From Sphingobacteriales bacterium 50-39 (GTDB lineage Bacteria; Bacteroidota; Bacteroidia; Chitinophagales; Chitinophagaceae): a stretch of 64,000 nucleotides of DNA. Below, piece by piece: positions 35,380 through 43,932 of this stretch (position 1 is its first letter; each line of letters begins with the position of its first letter). The notes below the pieces were generated by a model, which had not been told where the DNA came from, made no database searches, and saw nothing but the letters and a program-made list of their open reading frames with translations. Both the position numbers and the translations under genes were made by a program. The DNA is taken from assembly GCA_001898505.1 (NCBI GenBank), contig MKTZ01000027.1, forward strand, positions 432,990 to 496,989, given 5' to 3'.

Positions 35380-36468
35380 ATGAGCAAATTTTTCCTTTTC
35401 ATCCTGCTGTTATGTGCGATGAACGTCCATGCGCAGACATCACATCATTTCGAGCTGAAAGATGGTAAATACCAATTGACGATGGAGGGGGCTGTCCATT
35501 TTGCCGACCTGCCTTTGCGGTGTATGCAGCGGGAGTTTCCTTACAAGACCGGGGTTACATTTTCGGACAGCAGTCTGACGGAGAAGCCGCGGTTGTATCA
35601 TCCCGCCTTTTATGGGTGTTTTGACTGGCATTCCAGCGTACATGGGCATTGGATGCTGGTGCGTCTGCTGAAGCTGTTCCCCGGCATGCCACGGGCGGGT
35701 GAGATCCGACAAAAGCTGGAAGAGAACCTGTCGGCGGAGAATATCCGGGGGGAGATGAAGATATTTGCGATGAAGGATAACAAAGGCTTCGAGCGTACCT
35801 ATGGATGGGCGTGGCTGCTGCAATTGCAGAGCGAGCTGGACAAGTGGGATAATCCGCTGGGAAAGAAGCTAAGCAGTAATGTGGCGCCCCTGGCCCGGCA
35901 AATAGCTGGGCTTTTTATCGAGTACCTTCCAAAAATGAATTATCCTGTAAGGGTAGGCGAACATACCAACCTGGCATTTTCACTGCGACTGGCCTGGGAT
36001 TATGCTGTATTGGAAAAGGATGACGGGTTGAAGAATATTATTTTGCAGACCGCCATGCGATTTTATGCGCATGATGTGAATTATCCCATTGGATGGGAGC
36101 CCGGAGGGAATGATTTTTTAAGTCCCGGTCTGGAGGAGGCGGATCTGATGTGGAGGATACTGCCGGAAGGGGCTTTTCAGGGTTGGGTAAAGAAGTTCAT
36201 GCCATCGCTGGCTGGCCCCAGCTTTAGCCTTGAACCCGGGAAAGTGCAGGACAGGACCGATGGGAAGCTGGTACATCTGGATGGGCTTAATTTAAGCAGG
36301 GCCTGGGACCTTTATGGAATAGCCCGGCATCTGCCTGTGAACAAGGGACGTCTGTATGAGGTGGCCAATCAGCATCTTGCGGAGGCGTTGCCAAATGTAG
36401 CCAGCGGGGATTATATGGGGGAACACTGGCTGGCAAGCTTTGCTGTGTATGCGCTGACGATGCAATAG
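35380..36468 (+). CDS. DUF2891 family secreted protein
   Basis: The 362-residue protein has a signal peptide ending near VHAQ and DUF2891 landmarks: HPAFYGCFDWHSSVHGHW near 86, RTYGWAWLLQLQSEL near 140, YPVRVGEHTNLAF near 188, and GWEPGGNDFLSPGLEEADLM near 240. The conserved histidines, tryptophans and acidic residues and the all-helical character suggest an (alpha/alpha)-barrel enzyme, possibly acting on carbohydrate, but the family has no proven activity that I know of. A GC-rich hairpin follows the stop codon directly. Confidence 0.88.
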   Translation: MSKFFLFILLLCAMNVHAQTSHHFELKDGKYQLTMEGAVHFADLPLRCMQREFPYKTGVTFSDSSLTEKPRLYHPAFYGCFDWHSSVHGHWMLVRLLKLFPGMPRAGEIRQKLEENLSAENIRGEMKIFAMKDNKGFERTYGWAWLLQLQSELDKWDNPLGKKLSSNVAPLARQIAGLFIEYLPKMNYPVRVGEHTNLAFSLRLAWDYAVLEKDDGLKNIILQTAMRFYAHDVNYPIGWEPGGNDFLSPGLEEADLMWRILPEGAFQGWVKKFMPSLAGPSFSLEPGKVQDRTDGKLVHLDGLNLSRAWDLYGIARHLPVNKGRLYEVANQHLAEALPNVASGDYMGEHWLASFAVYALTMQ

Positions 36469-36487
36469 GGCCGGCTTGTGCCGGCCC
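36468..36487 (+). terminator. GC hairpin at the end of the DUF2891 gene
   Basis: GGGCCGGC and GCCGGCCC form a perfect 8-bp stem around a TTGT loop, starting in the stop codon of the DUF2891 gene. There is no following T-run, so it may be a factor-assisted terminator or an mRNA stabiliser. The loop doubles as a possible -33 element of the next gene. Confidence 0.5.
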
Positions 36488-36506
36488 GGTGAAATCCGTA
36501 TCTTTG
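36476..36506 (+). promoter_or_regulatory. Bacteroidota-type promoter (TTG -20 bp- TATCTTTG) for the MFS gene
   Basis: TTG at 36476-36478 and TATCTTTG at 36499-36506 match the -33 and -7 consensus with a 20-bp spacer. The -7 element ends 50 bp before the GTG start of the MFS gene. The TTG lies in the loop of the preceding hairpin. Confidence 0.5.
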
Positions 36507-36556
36507 TATTTCATGTCTTTGGGAGATTGTGAAAAAGCCGTATGTAGATCAGCAAA

Positions 36557-37717
36557 GTGAAAAAGTATTTAGTTCCTCTCGCATTAGGCGGTCTCGGTAT
36601 AGGCACCACGGAATTTGTCATGATGGGTCTTCTCCCCGACATCGCCAAAGATTTTCAGATCAGTATTCCTGCAGCAGGACATCTCATCTCGGCATATGCT
36701 GCCGGGGTGGTCATTGGCGCTCCATTGCTTGTTGCTATCAGTGGTAACTTTGGGCCCAAGAAGATACTATTGGCCCTGATGGGGATCTTTACTTTATTTA
36801 ATGGGTTGTCGGCTATCGCTCCCGGCAATAACACCCTGCTGGTGTTGCGACTGCTGGCCGGACTGCCTCACGGCGCATTTTTTGGGGTAGGATCTGTGGT
36901 TGCCAGTCGTCTGGCCGACAAGGGGAAGGAGGCTCGCGCTATTTCCATGATGTTTGCCGGACTGACCCTCGCCAATCTGCTCGTCGTACCATTGGGTACT
37001 TATGTGGGTCATCATTATTCCTGGAGGCTGACCTTTTGTATCGTCACGCTGATAGGATTGATCACGCTGCTATTTCTTCAGCTGTGGATGCCGGTGATCC
37101 CTGTGACCCGGAGCGGTGGTCTTCGTCAAGAACTACGGGTGTTTCAGCGTGCCGAGCCCTGGCTGATCATTCTCATTACTGCCATCGGCACTGGTGGGTT
37201 GTTTGCCTGGATCAGCTATATCGCTCCGTTGATGACAGAGGTGTCGCATTTCTCCGCCAATACCGTCAGCTATATCATGATCCTTGCCGGTCTGGGGATG
37301 GTCATTGGGAATTTTGCGGGTGGCAAGCTGGCTGACAGGATGGAGCCTATAAAGGCGTGCATACTGCTGTTGACATGCATGGCCGTCGTGCTTGTGCTTA
37401 TCTTTTTCTTTTCGTCCAGTCAGGCGCTGTCCCTCTGTTTTACCCTCTTTGCCGCGGCCTTGTCTTTGGCTTTAGCGACACCTATACAATTGCTGATGAT
37501 CCGTACTGCCACGGAGGGCGAGCTGATCGGGGCTGCTGCAACGCAGGCCGGGTTCAATATCGGCAATGCGCTTGGGGCATTTTTTGGAGGTCTCCCCATT
37601 GTTGCGGGTTTTGGTTACAACTCTCCTTCTTTGGTAGGAGCCGTCATGGCGCTGGTGGGTATTGGCTTTGCGGTGAGGTTGGCTAACCTGCAGCAGCCTC
37701 ACGTCTATCCCGCCTGA
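36557..37717 (+). CDS. MFS transporter, DHA1/AraJ-like
   Basis: The 386-residue, 12-helix protein begins with the AraJ/PbuE-type segment LALGGLGIGTTEFVMMGLLPDIA. It shows HLISAYAAGVVIGAPLL, the PHGAFFGVGSVVASRLADKGKEARA motif split across loop 4-5, and GGKLADRMEP in the second half. These transporters export sugars, nucleosides or drugs across the inner membrane. The start is GTG at 36557; no in-frame ATG precedes it. The 3' end overlaps the converging MFS gene by 35 bp. Substrate cannot be read from the sequence. Confidence 0.88.
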   Translation: MKKYLVPLALGGLGIGTTEFVMMGLLPDIAKDFQISIPAAGHLISAYAAGVVIGAPLLVAISGNFGPKKILLALMGIFTLFNGLSAIAPGNNTLLVLRLLAGLPHGAFFGVGSVVASRLADKGKEARAISMMFAGLTLANLLVVPLGTYVGHHYSWRLTFCIVTLIGLITLLFLQLWMPVIPVTRSGGLRQELRVFQRAEPWLIILITAIGTGGLFAWISYIAPLMTEVSHFSANTVSYIMILAGLGMVIGNFAGGKLADRMEPIKACILLLTCMAVVLVLIFFFSSSQALSLCFTLFAAALSLALATPIQLLMIRTATEGELIGAAATQAGFNIGNALGAFFGGLPIVAGFGYNSPSLVGAVMALVGIGFAVRLANLQQPHVYPA

Positions 37718-38855
37718 TCAAAAAAAGTATGATGGATAGCATCACCAGGAAAAGGAGCAACGGGAATGCCAGCCCGACCCGGAGCCCCAGTCCATCGGAC
37801 AAATAGCCTATCACCGGAGGGCTTACGAAGAAGCCGCTGTAGCCGATGGTGCTTGCAATGGCAATGCCTGCCGAGGGGTCGATGCCTTTGATATTGCCGG
37901 CGGTGGAATAGGTCATGGGCACTATGTTGGACAAGCCGATGCCCACCAGGAAGAAACCCATCAGCACCGTTGGCGCTTCGGGCAGCAGCAGCGCTTCCGA
38001 CAATCCGACAATGGCGGCAAAACAACTGAAGAGTAAAATGAACTGTCGTCCCATCCTGTCTATGAAATAATCCCCAAAGAGCCTGCCGATGGTCATGGCT
38101 GTAGCAAATGTCCCCACCGCCAGGGCGCTGAATGCTTTGGTCTTTCCCACTACCGTATGCATGTAGATGGCTGACCAGTCTACCATGGAGCCTTCTCCCG
38201 TCATGCCGCAATACCCTATGATGGCGATCATCCAGATGAGGAAGGGGATCCTTTGTCGCCTTGTGCGTGCCTCTTTTATTGTTGTATTTCCTGTCTGGCT
38301 CCTCAGGATGATGGGTGACACGACAGCCAATGCCATGATACTGACTATAGCCATATAGATGAGGTGGAGACGGAGCGGAAAATGATAGTTGGCGAACAGC
38401 GCGCCCGAACCGGCTCCCAGTGCCATGCCGATACTAAAGGCCGCGTGGAAGGAGGACATGATCGTCTTCTTATATTTTCTTTCGACGAACACCGCCTGCC
38501 CATTCATCGTTATGTCCATCGCCCCGGAAAAGAACCCCGTCATGAAAAAGCTTGTGCGGCCTACCCAGACGTTCTGGGAATACGGAATGAGGGGAACGAT
38601 ACAACAGAATAGAAGACCCGTATAAATGGTAAGTTTTCCGCTGTTGTACCGGGTTGTCAGCCAGCCCGTGATGGGCATCGCCACCAGCGCGCCGATGGCG
38701 GTGGTAAAGAGCATCGTTCCCAATGTGCTGTTCGACACATTGAAATAGTCCTTTAGCTCAGGCAATCGGCCTGTACAGTTGGCGTATAAAAAACCATTGA
38801 CAAAGAAGACTACGACGATGGCTATTCTGTATGAAAGATTTGGGTTCTTATCCAT
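37683..38855 (-). CDS. MFS transporter (fucose-permease/YbjJ-like)
   Basis: The 390-residue protein has 12 helices starting IAIVVVFFVNGFLYANCTGRL, with LKDYFNVSNSTLGTMLFTTAIG and SSFHAAFSIGMALGAGSGALF, the latter typical of YbjJ/fucose-permease-like MFS proteins. I prefer the ATG at 38855 to an upstream TTG at 38906, because the typical N-terminus begins at MDKNPNLSYR. It is divergent from an AraC gene that may regulate it and converges on another MFS gene with a 35-bp overlap. The substrate is unknown. Confidence 0.86.
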   Translation of the reverse strand: MDKNPNLSYRIAIVVVFFVNGFLYANCTGRLPELKDYFNVSNSTLGTMLFTTAIGALVAMPITGWLTTRYNSGKLTIYTGLLFCCIVPLIPYSQNVWVGRTSFFMTGFFSGAMDITMNGQAVFVERKYKKTIMSSFHAAFSIGMALGAGSGALFANYHFPLRLHLIYMAIVSIMALAVVSPIILRSQTGNTTIKEARTRRQRIPFLIWMIAIIGYCGMTGEGSMVDWSAIYMHTVVGKTKAFSALAVGTFATAMTIGRLFGDYFIDRMGRQFILLFSCFAAIVGLSEALLLPEAPTVLMGFFLVGIGLSNIVPMTYSTAGNIKGIDPSAGIAIASTIGYSGFFVSPPVIGYLSDGLGLRVGLAFPLLLFLVMLSIILFLIRRDRREAAAG

Positions 38856-38954
38856 GTAGCAAATATCCTTTTCGTGCTGTTGCGTCTGTTTCAGCAGTTT
38901 TTCCAAAAATTACACTAAATTGTCATTATTGTCAGTCTAAAAGACAATCAGCTT

Positions 38955-39830
38955 ATGAAAAGGGCAAATCTGGAGAAAATAGAGCCCCCTGAAGGGTCTT
39001 CCTTTCACATGGCGTATAACAAGGCTCCCTTGTTGTGTCACCAGGATTTCTGGCATTTTCATCCTGAGTTCGAGATCGTATATGTGCCACATGGGAAGGG
39101 CAAGCGTTTTGTGGGGGATAGGATCAGTGGGTTTACGGATGGGGACCTGGTGTTGTTGGGGCCGAACATACCCCACAATGCCTTCAATTTTGGATTCGAG
39201 TCCACCGGATATGAGGAGTATGTCATCCAGTTCAGGAGCGAGCATATTGCGACGATGACGGATAGTTTTCCGGAATTTTCCAGGATAGCCCGGCTCCTGG
39301 CGGGTGCGGAGACAGGAATAGCCATTACGGGAGAGGCTAAGCACCGTATCGGTGGTCTGATCAAGGAGATGTATCAGCTGAATTGTTTCCAGCGGCTGAT
39401 GCAGCTGTTCTTTGTCCTGCGGGAGATGTCCCTGCTGGCCCATGTGGAAGACCTTGAAGCGAAGAAGTTCCTTTCCGTGGACCCCGTGCATGTGAGGCGT
39501 ATCGGGGTGGTATATCAAAGCATACAAAGAGACTATCAGCAGGAGCTTTCGACCCGGCAGATGGCGGGTGAGTTGGCGATGACGGAGAGTTCGTTCTGCC
39601 GGTGGTTCAAGCATAGCACCGGTAAGAGCTTTAAGCAGGCATTGACGGAGGTGAGGATCCAAAAGGCCTGCTCGTTGCTGATACAGTCGGACCTTTCCGT
39701 AGCCAGTATCGCATCGATGTCGGGGTTCAACAATATATCGCTGTTCAACCGGATGTTCAAGGACATCGTTCATATGACACCTAATAGATACAGGCGATCC
39801 ATCGGCGTGAAGGTGGAGTACGCCACCTAA
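38955..39830 (+). CDS. AraC-family regulator with N-terminal cupin
   Basis: The 291-residue protein has a cupin sensing domain (WHFHPEFEIVYVPHGKGKRFVG, DGDLVLLGPNIPHN) over residues 30-85. A C-terminal double HTH contains LSTRQMAGELAMTESSFCRWF and VASIASMSGFNNISLFNRMF, then TPNRYR. It probably binds a sugar or similar ligand. It is divergent from an MFS gene across a 99-bp gap, the usual arrangement for a regulator and its transporter. The aspartic-protease-like pseudogene follows 10 bp downstream. Confidence 0.91.
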   Translation: MKRANLEKIEPPEGSSFHMAYNKAPLLCHQDFWHFHPEFEIVYVPHGKGKRFVGDRISGFTDGDLVLLGPNIPHNAFNFGFESTGYEEYVIQFRSEHIATMTDSFPEFSRIARLLAGAETGIAITGEAKHRIGGLIKEMYQLNCFQRLMQLFFVLREMSLLAHVEDLEAKKFLSVDPVHVRRIGVVYQSIQRDYQQELSTRQMAGELAMTESSFCRWFKHSTGKSFKQALTEVRIQKACSLLIQSDLSVASIASMSGFNNISLFNRMFKDIVHMTPNRYRRSIGVKVEYAT

Positions 39831-39840
39831 CAAACATATC

Positions 39841-40774
39841 ATGAAATATACCTTTCTTTTTCTGACGTTGCTCTTTGCTCAAGCCGCCCAGGCCCAGTCC
39901 AGGCTTCCTGTTGTTCGGGCCACTTCCCAAAAAGTGTCCATAAATGATGGCGGCTACCTGGATAAGAATGCCTGGAACCTCAACCCGAAGCTCAGACCGG
40001 ATGTCTATACCGCGGACAGGACCCGTCGAACAAAATGGGTGACGTTTTATACTGACATCGATTCCATCCGCGTGAAGGTAAAGCCGGGGACAAAATTTGA
40101 TTTCGTCATACTGCTGAATGGCAAGGATTCGTGCTATACGCGGATCGCCAGCGCATTGCCCCCTTCGGGTACTGCTCCTGCGGGTGCTGTTGCGGAGGAT
40201 ACTATTCCCTTTGAGCTCACTGCCTACAATGCTATCAAGGTGAGGGCTTTGATCAACGACAAGGACACGTTGAACCTGCACTTTGACATAGGGTCTTTTG
40301 ATCATACATCCTGGAACTCCGAGGAGCTTAAGGGGCTATGCGCGAATGCCTCTTCAATTTATACGCTCCTTTGTATGTATAAAGGTGAGCTTTAAAAAAG
40401 ATAGTAAGGAGTATTCCGGTGATTTTATGCTTGACACCGGCTCGGATCAGGCAGTTATTGTCGACAGCGTTTGGGCGAGTCGTTGGGACCTTCCCGGAGG
40501 TTTAAGACTACTTCGGACATCTGTGCTAAAAGATCCGAGAGGCGCCAGGTATGAGACCCGGGTGGTGGTGGCGCCAAAGCTGCGTATCGGAAGGTTTGAG
40601 CTCGACAGCGTTCCCACGATGGTGTTAGGTAGTCTCAACCCCACACGGATGGAACTTAACTTTTTGGGGAATGATCTTCTAAAGCGATTCAATATCATAC
40701 TGGATCTTCAACACGACTATTTATATTTCAAGCCTAATAAATTGATGGGAGTACGATACAAAGAACTGTCTTGA
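39841..40774 (+). pseudogene. Retropepsin-like aspartic protease gene broken by a frameshift
   Basis: The first frame (39841-40395) encodes a signal peptide (FLFLTLLFAQAAQAQ), a basic domain (VSINDGGYLDKNAW, RRTKWVTFYTDIDSIRVKV) and the first aspartic unit with HFDIGSFD near residue 146. It then stops after 184 residues. The continuation lies in the next frame (to 40774), with KKDSKEYSGDFMLDTGSDQA carrying the DTGS catalytic-type motif and a C-terminal FLGNDLLKRFNIILDLQHDYLYF typical of pepsin-like repeats. The two halves together make a family-length protein of about 310 residues. The shift, a net +1 change in frame, falls between about 40300 and 40385. Either the gene is inactive or the assembly has an error here. 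Confidence 0.75.
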
Positions 40775-40832
40775 GGATGCCGATGACATGATCATCGCGA
40801 TGTCCTTTGCCTATAGATAAAGTTTATTATAT

Positions 40833-41057
40833 CTAAAGGAACTTTCTGAGCAGGTAAAGTATCAGGGAAATCATTAAACTGATAATCAGCATAGTCATAA
40901 TGGGGACATATAAACGAAAATTTTCCTTTTCTATCCGGATGTCACCCGGCAGGCGACCGAACCAGTGGAGCTTATCGTGAAAAAAGTAGATCAGAACACC
41001 GGCAAGGACAATGGCACCGCCGATGATAAGCAGATATATGCCTGTTGTCTTGTTCAT
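40833..41057 (-). CDS. DUF2905 family small membrane protein
   Basis: The 74-residue protein has two helices (TGIYLLIIGGAIVLAGVLIYFF and IMTMLIISLMISLILYLL) flanking the loop FGRLPGDIRIEKENFRLYVP, the hallmark of DUF2905 proteins. Function is unknown in the family. Size and motif are typical, so the gene is real despite its length. It is divergent from a small decayed gene starting at 41087. Confidence 0.88.
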   Translation of the reverse strand: MNKTTGIYLLIIGGAIVLAGVLIYFFHDKLHWFGRLPGDIRIEKENFRLYVPIMTMLIISLMISLILYLLRKFL

Positions 41058-41086
41058 TTACCAAAATTAGAAGAAATTACATAATC

Positions 41087-41259
41087 ATGAGCCAAACACA
41101 GCAAGACATACTCGACGACTTTGTCGAACAGCCCAAACTGGCTACTATTGGAAAAAGGGTTGGGGCGGCTATTTCGGCCTTATCGTCGCGGCCAGTAATC
41201 CGGAGCACAAGCGTATTGCCGACAGCATAGCCGGCACTCGTGTAGTGGATGCGGTCTGA
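41087..41259 (+). pseudogene. Frameshifted small gene of unknown family
   Basis: From the ATG at 41087 the reading MSQTQQDILDDFVEQ..KLATIGK runs to about 41155. It then continues sensibly only in another frame as GWGGYFGLIVAASNPEHKR and ADSIAGTRVVDAV, ending in TGA at 41257-41259. The total of 173 nt is one base short of 57 codons plus stop. Restoring one A in the AAAAA tract just before GGG would join both parts. I do not recognise the family. A sequencing or assembly error in the homopolymer is an alternative to true decay. Confidence 0.55.
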
Positions 41260-41322
41260 CCTATACGTCGCATTGTTTTGCCAGTTCATCGCAAGGCGGC
41301 CTCGAGGCGATCCACCCCTGGC

Positions 41323-41330
41323 TAGATTTG
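41323..41330 (+). promoter_or_regulatory. Possible -7 promoter element TAGATTTG before the barrel gene
   Basis: TAGATTTG fits TAnnTTTG exactly and ends 4 bp before the ATG at 41335. No TTG is found at -33 spacing. Transcription from here would give an mRNA with almost no leader. Confidence 0.3.
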
Positions 41331-41334
41331 CAGT

Positions 41335-43914
41335 ATGAAAAAGCTGTTATCTATCCTTGGTCTGTTGTTGATCCTTCATCAGGTATTTGCGCAAGGTCCT
41401 CCGGGTGGCGGTGCTCCCGGCGGTGGGCCTGGTGGTGGCTCCGGTGGCCGGAGTGGGGGGGCTGCTTCCGGTCACCTGTATGGCAAGTTGGTCGACTCCA
41501 CCGGGCATGGCATCGGCCGCGCCTCTGTCATGATCCTGAAAACGAATATTGACCCGGCTTCGGGGAAGAGAAAGGATATGCTGCTGAAAGGCATCACTAC
41601 CCAGAACAATGGGGATTTTTCCGCGGAGGACCTGCCGCTGAACAGCCCGCTAAAGCTGAATATTTCTGCGGTAGGATATACCGCCTTGGTCCGTGACGTC
41701 ACCTTATCGCCGCAGTCATCCGAAAAAGATCTGGGCAACCTGTATATGACCCTGGCGACAAAGGAGCTTCAGCAGGTGGTTGTCACTGCCTCCAAGCCTT
41801 CCATGACCGTGGATATGGATAAAAAGGTCTTCAATGTGTCAAAGGACATCGTCAGCGCCGGCGGGAATGGGCTGGATGTACTGAAGAATGTGCCCAGCGT
41901 CAATGTTGACATCGACGGCAATGTGTCCTTGCGAGGAGCTACTCCTCAACTGATGGTGGATGGGAAGCCTACTACGCTGACCCTGGATGAGATCCCTTCC
42001 GATGCCATCGAGAGTGTAGAAGTGATCACCAATCCCTCCGCGAAATACGATGCCTCCGGAGGCGGGGCGGGTATATTAAACATTGTATTGAAAAAGAACC
42101 GTAAGACCGGGTATAACGGCAGCGTGCGGGCCGGTGTGGACAAATATGGAGGCGCGAACGCGGGCGCCAGTCTCAATGCCCGGGAGAATAAGATCAATAT
42201 TTCGGCGGATATCAATGGCAGGCTTAACCGCGATAGGGGTACTTCCTCCATCGAGCGCGTGAGCCAGGGCACCAGTCCCGGCACGTACCTCAACCAGCAG
42301 CAGCTGGATACGTCCAGGGGTGGTATGTTCTTTGGCAGGGTGGGGCTGGATTATTTCCTCAACAACAGGACGACCCTTTCCCTCACCGGGTTTGCCATGC
42401 ATCATGACGGTCCTTCCACATCCAATATCAGCATCAACACCGACAGCCTGTATTCGTCGGGCAAGATCAGCCAGTACAGCCATGAAGAGATCGCCGCATC
42501 CCATACATTTAATGGAAGAGGCGCCACCCTTGGCATAAAGCAGCTGTTTGCCAAGGACAAGGAAGAATGGACCGCGGATGCCAGCTATTTCTCCGGCAAT
42601 GCCTCCAACAATTCCCTGTACACTACAGACTATTACAAGGCTGGGAGCGGTTCGGCTTTAGCCAGCAGCCAGCTGCAAAAGATCATCGGCGGTGGTAATG
42701 ACCATAATATTATCCTGCAAAGTGATTTCACCGATCCGCTGACCGCCAAGACTACCCTGGAGGCCGGGGTGAGGGCTGCCTTACAGAGCAGGCTGAACAT
42801 CAATAACAATTATACCTATAATGCTGACTCGGCAGATTATGTGCTCGTGCCTTCCGCGGCCAGCAATTACAAGAGCCAGAGCAATGTTTATGCAGCCTAT
42901 GTCACTTTGTCAAGCAGCATCCGGAACTTCAGCTATAAGGTCGGATTGCGGGCGGAAAGCTCAAACTACCACGGGACCCTGCTCAATTCAGGGAATACAT
43001 TCAGCAATCAATACCCCGTGAGCCTCTTCCCCTCCGTATTCCTTGGACAGAAGCTCGGCGATGGGCAGGAGCTGCAGCTTAGCTATACCCGAAGGGTGAA
43101 TCGCCCGAACTTTTTTCAGCTGGTGCCTTATACCGATTCGTCCAACAAGCTGAATATTACCCGTGGCAATCCGAACCTGGTGCCTGAGTTCACGCAGTCG
43201 CTGGAGCTGTCCTATATCAAGAATTTTGGGCACAACAGCCTATTTATGGGGTCTGTATATTACAAATACACCGACCATCTGATCACCGGGTATATCGAGA
43301 GCGATACGAATGCCAGCACCGGCGCTACGACCCTTATCAATACCTTTGTGAATGCCGAGTCCAGCCATTCCGTCGGCGCAGAACTTACCGGCCAGGTCAA
43401 TCTCACCCGGTGGTGGGATCTGTCCTCCAATGTCAATATCTATCATTCGAAGATCAATGTTGCCGAGACCGATGCCGTCGCCCAGCAGGCCCTCTGGAGC
43501 TGGTTTGGCAAGCTGAATATGAATTTCCGGCTGCCTTCGGGATTTAGCGTGCAGGCCTCCGGGATATATCAGTCCAAAAGCAATCTGCCGGTGAATACGA
43601 ACGCCAACCAGCCCGGCCCTCCCAATATGATGTCCCAGAGCGCATCCCAGGGGTATATCAAACCTTATTATGAAGCGGACCTGGCCGTTAAGAAGACTTT
43701 CCTGTCGGGTAAGATGGCCCTGACCGCCAGTTTTAACGATATCTTCCGCAGCCGCAAGCAGGACCAGTATACCTATAGCACCTACTTCACACAGGAGTCT
43801 GTTCGTTTAAGGAACCCGCAAATGCTCAGGCTGAACCTGACCTATAATTTCGGAAAAGTGGACGTCAGCCTGTTTAAGAGAAAGAATAACAATGTGCAGA
43901 GCGAGGAGCAATAA
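41335..43914 (+). CDS. TonB-dependent-receptor-like outer-membrane beta-barrel protein
   Basis: The 859-residue protein has a signal peptide (LLSILGLLLILHQVFAQ) and a glycine/proline-rich stretch (GPPGGGAPGGGPGGGSGG). A carboxypeptidase-like domain at about 45-140 (HLYGKLVDSTGHGIGRASV) precedes a plug domain with KNVPSVNVDIDGNVSLRG and DEIPSDAIESVEVITNPSA. A C-terminal OMP_b-brl_3-type barrel ends in NLTYNFGKVD. Such proteins import or bind large substrates or act as receptors. It is followed by a LytS kinase and LytTR regulator gene, suggesting a sensed-substrate system. It differs from SusC in lacking a SusD partner nearby. Confidence 0.9.
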   Translation: MKKLLSILGLLLILHQVFAQGPPGGGAPGGGPGGGSGGRSGGAASGHLYGKLVDSTGHGIGRASVMILKTNIDPASGKRKDMLLKGITTQNNGDFSAEDLPLNSPLKLNISAVGYTALVRDVTLSPQSSEKDLGNLYMTLATKELQQVVVTASKPSMTVDMDKKVFNVSKDIVSAGGNGLDVLKNVPSVNVDIDGNVSLRGATPQLMVDGKPTTLTLDEIPSDAIESVEVITNPSAKYDASGGGAGILNIVLKKNRKTGYNGSVRAGVDKYGGANAGASLNARENKINISADINGRLNRDRGTSSIERVSQGTSPGTYLNQQQLDTSRGGMFFGRVGLDYFLNNRTTLSLTGFAMHHDGPSTSNISINTDSLYSSGKISQYSHEEIAASHTFNGRGATLGIKQLFAKDKEEWTADASYFSGNASNNSLYTTDYYKAGSGSALASSQLQKIIGGGNDHNIILQSDFTDPLTAKTTLEAGVRAALQSRLNINNNYTYNADSADYVLVPSAASNYKSQSNVYAAYVTLSSSIRNFSYKVGLRAESSNYHGTLLNSGNTFSNQYPVSLFPSVFLGQKLGDGQELQLSYTRRVNRPNFFQLVPYTDSSNKLNITRGNPNLVPEFTQSLELSYIKNFGHNSLFMGSVYYKYTDHLITGYIESDTNASTGATTLINTFVNAESSHSVGAELTGQVNLTRWWDLSSNVNIYHSKINVAETDAVAQQALWSWFGKLNMNFRLPSGFSVQASGIYQSKSNLPVNTNANQPGPPNMMSQSASQGYIKPYYEADLAVKKTFLSGKMALTASFNDIFRSRKQDQYTYSTYFTQESVRLRNPQMLRLNLTYNFGKVDVSLFKRKNNNVQSEEQ

Positions 43915-43932
43915 AAGGTTAACTTTATTACG

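Noticed and set aside
40780..40800. Hairpin CGATGA-CATGA-TCATCG after the aspartic-protease-like gene
   Set aside because: Six base pairs and no T-run; too weak to call.
41391..41470. Gly/Pro-rich repeats of the barrel protein considered as a collagen-like domain
   Set aside because: The repeats are GGG and PGGG rather than Gly-X-Y triplets and cover only about 25 residues; a flexible linker fits better.
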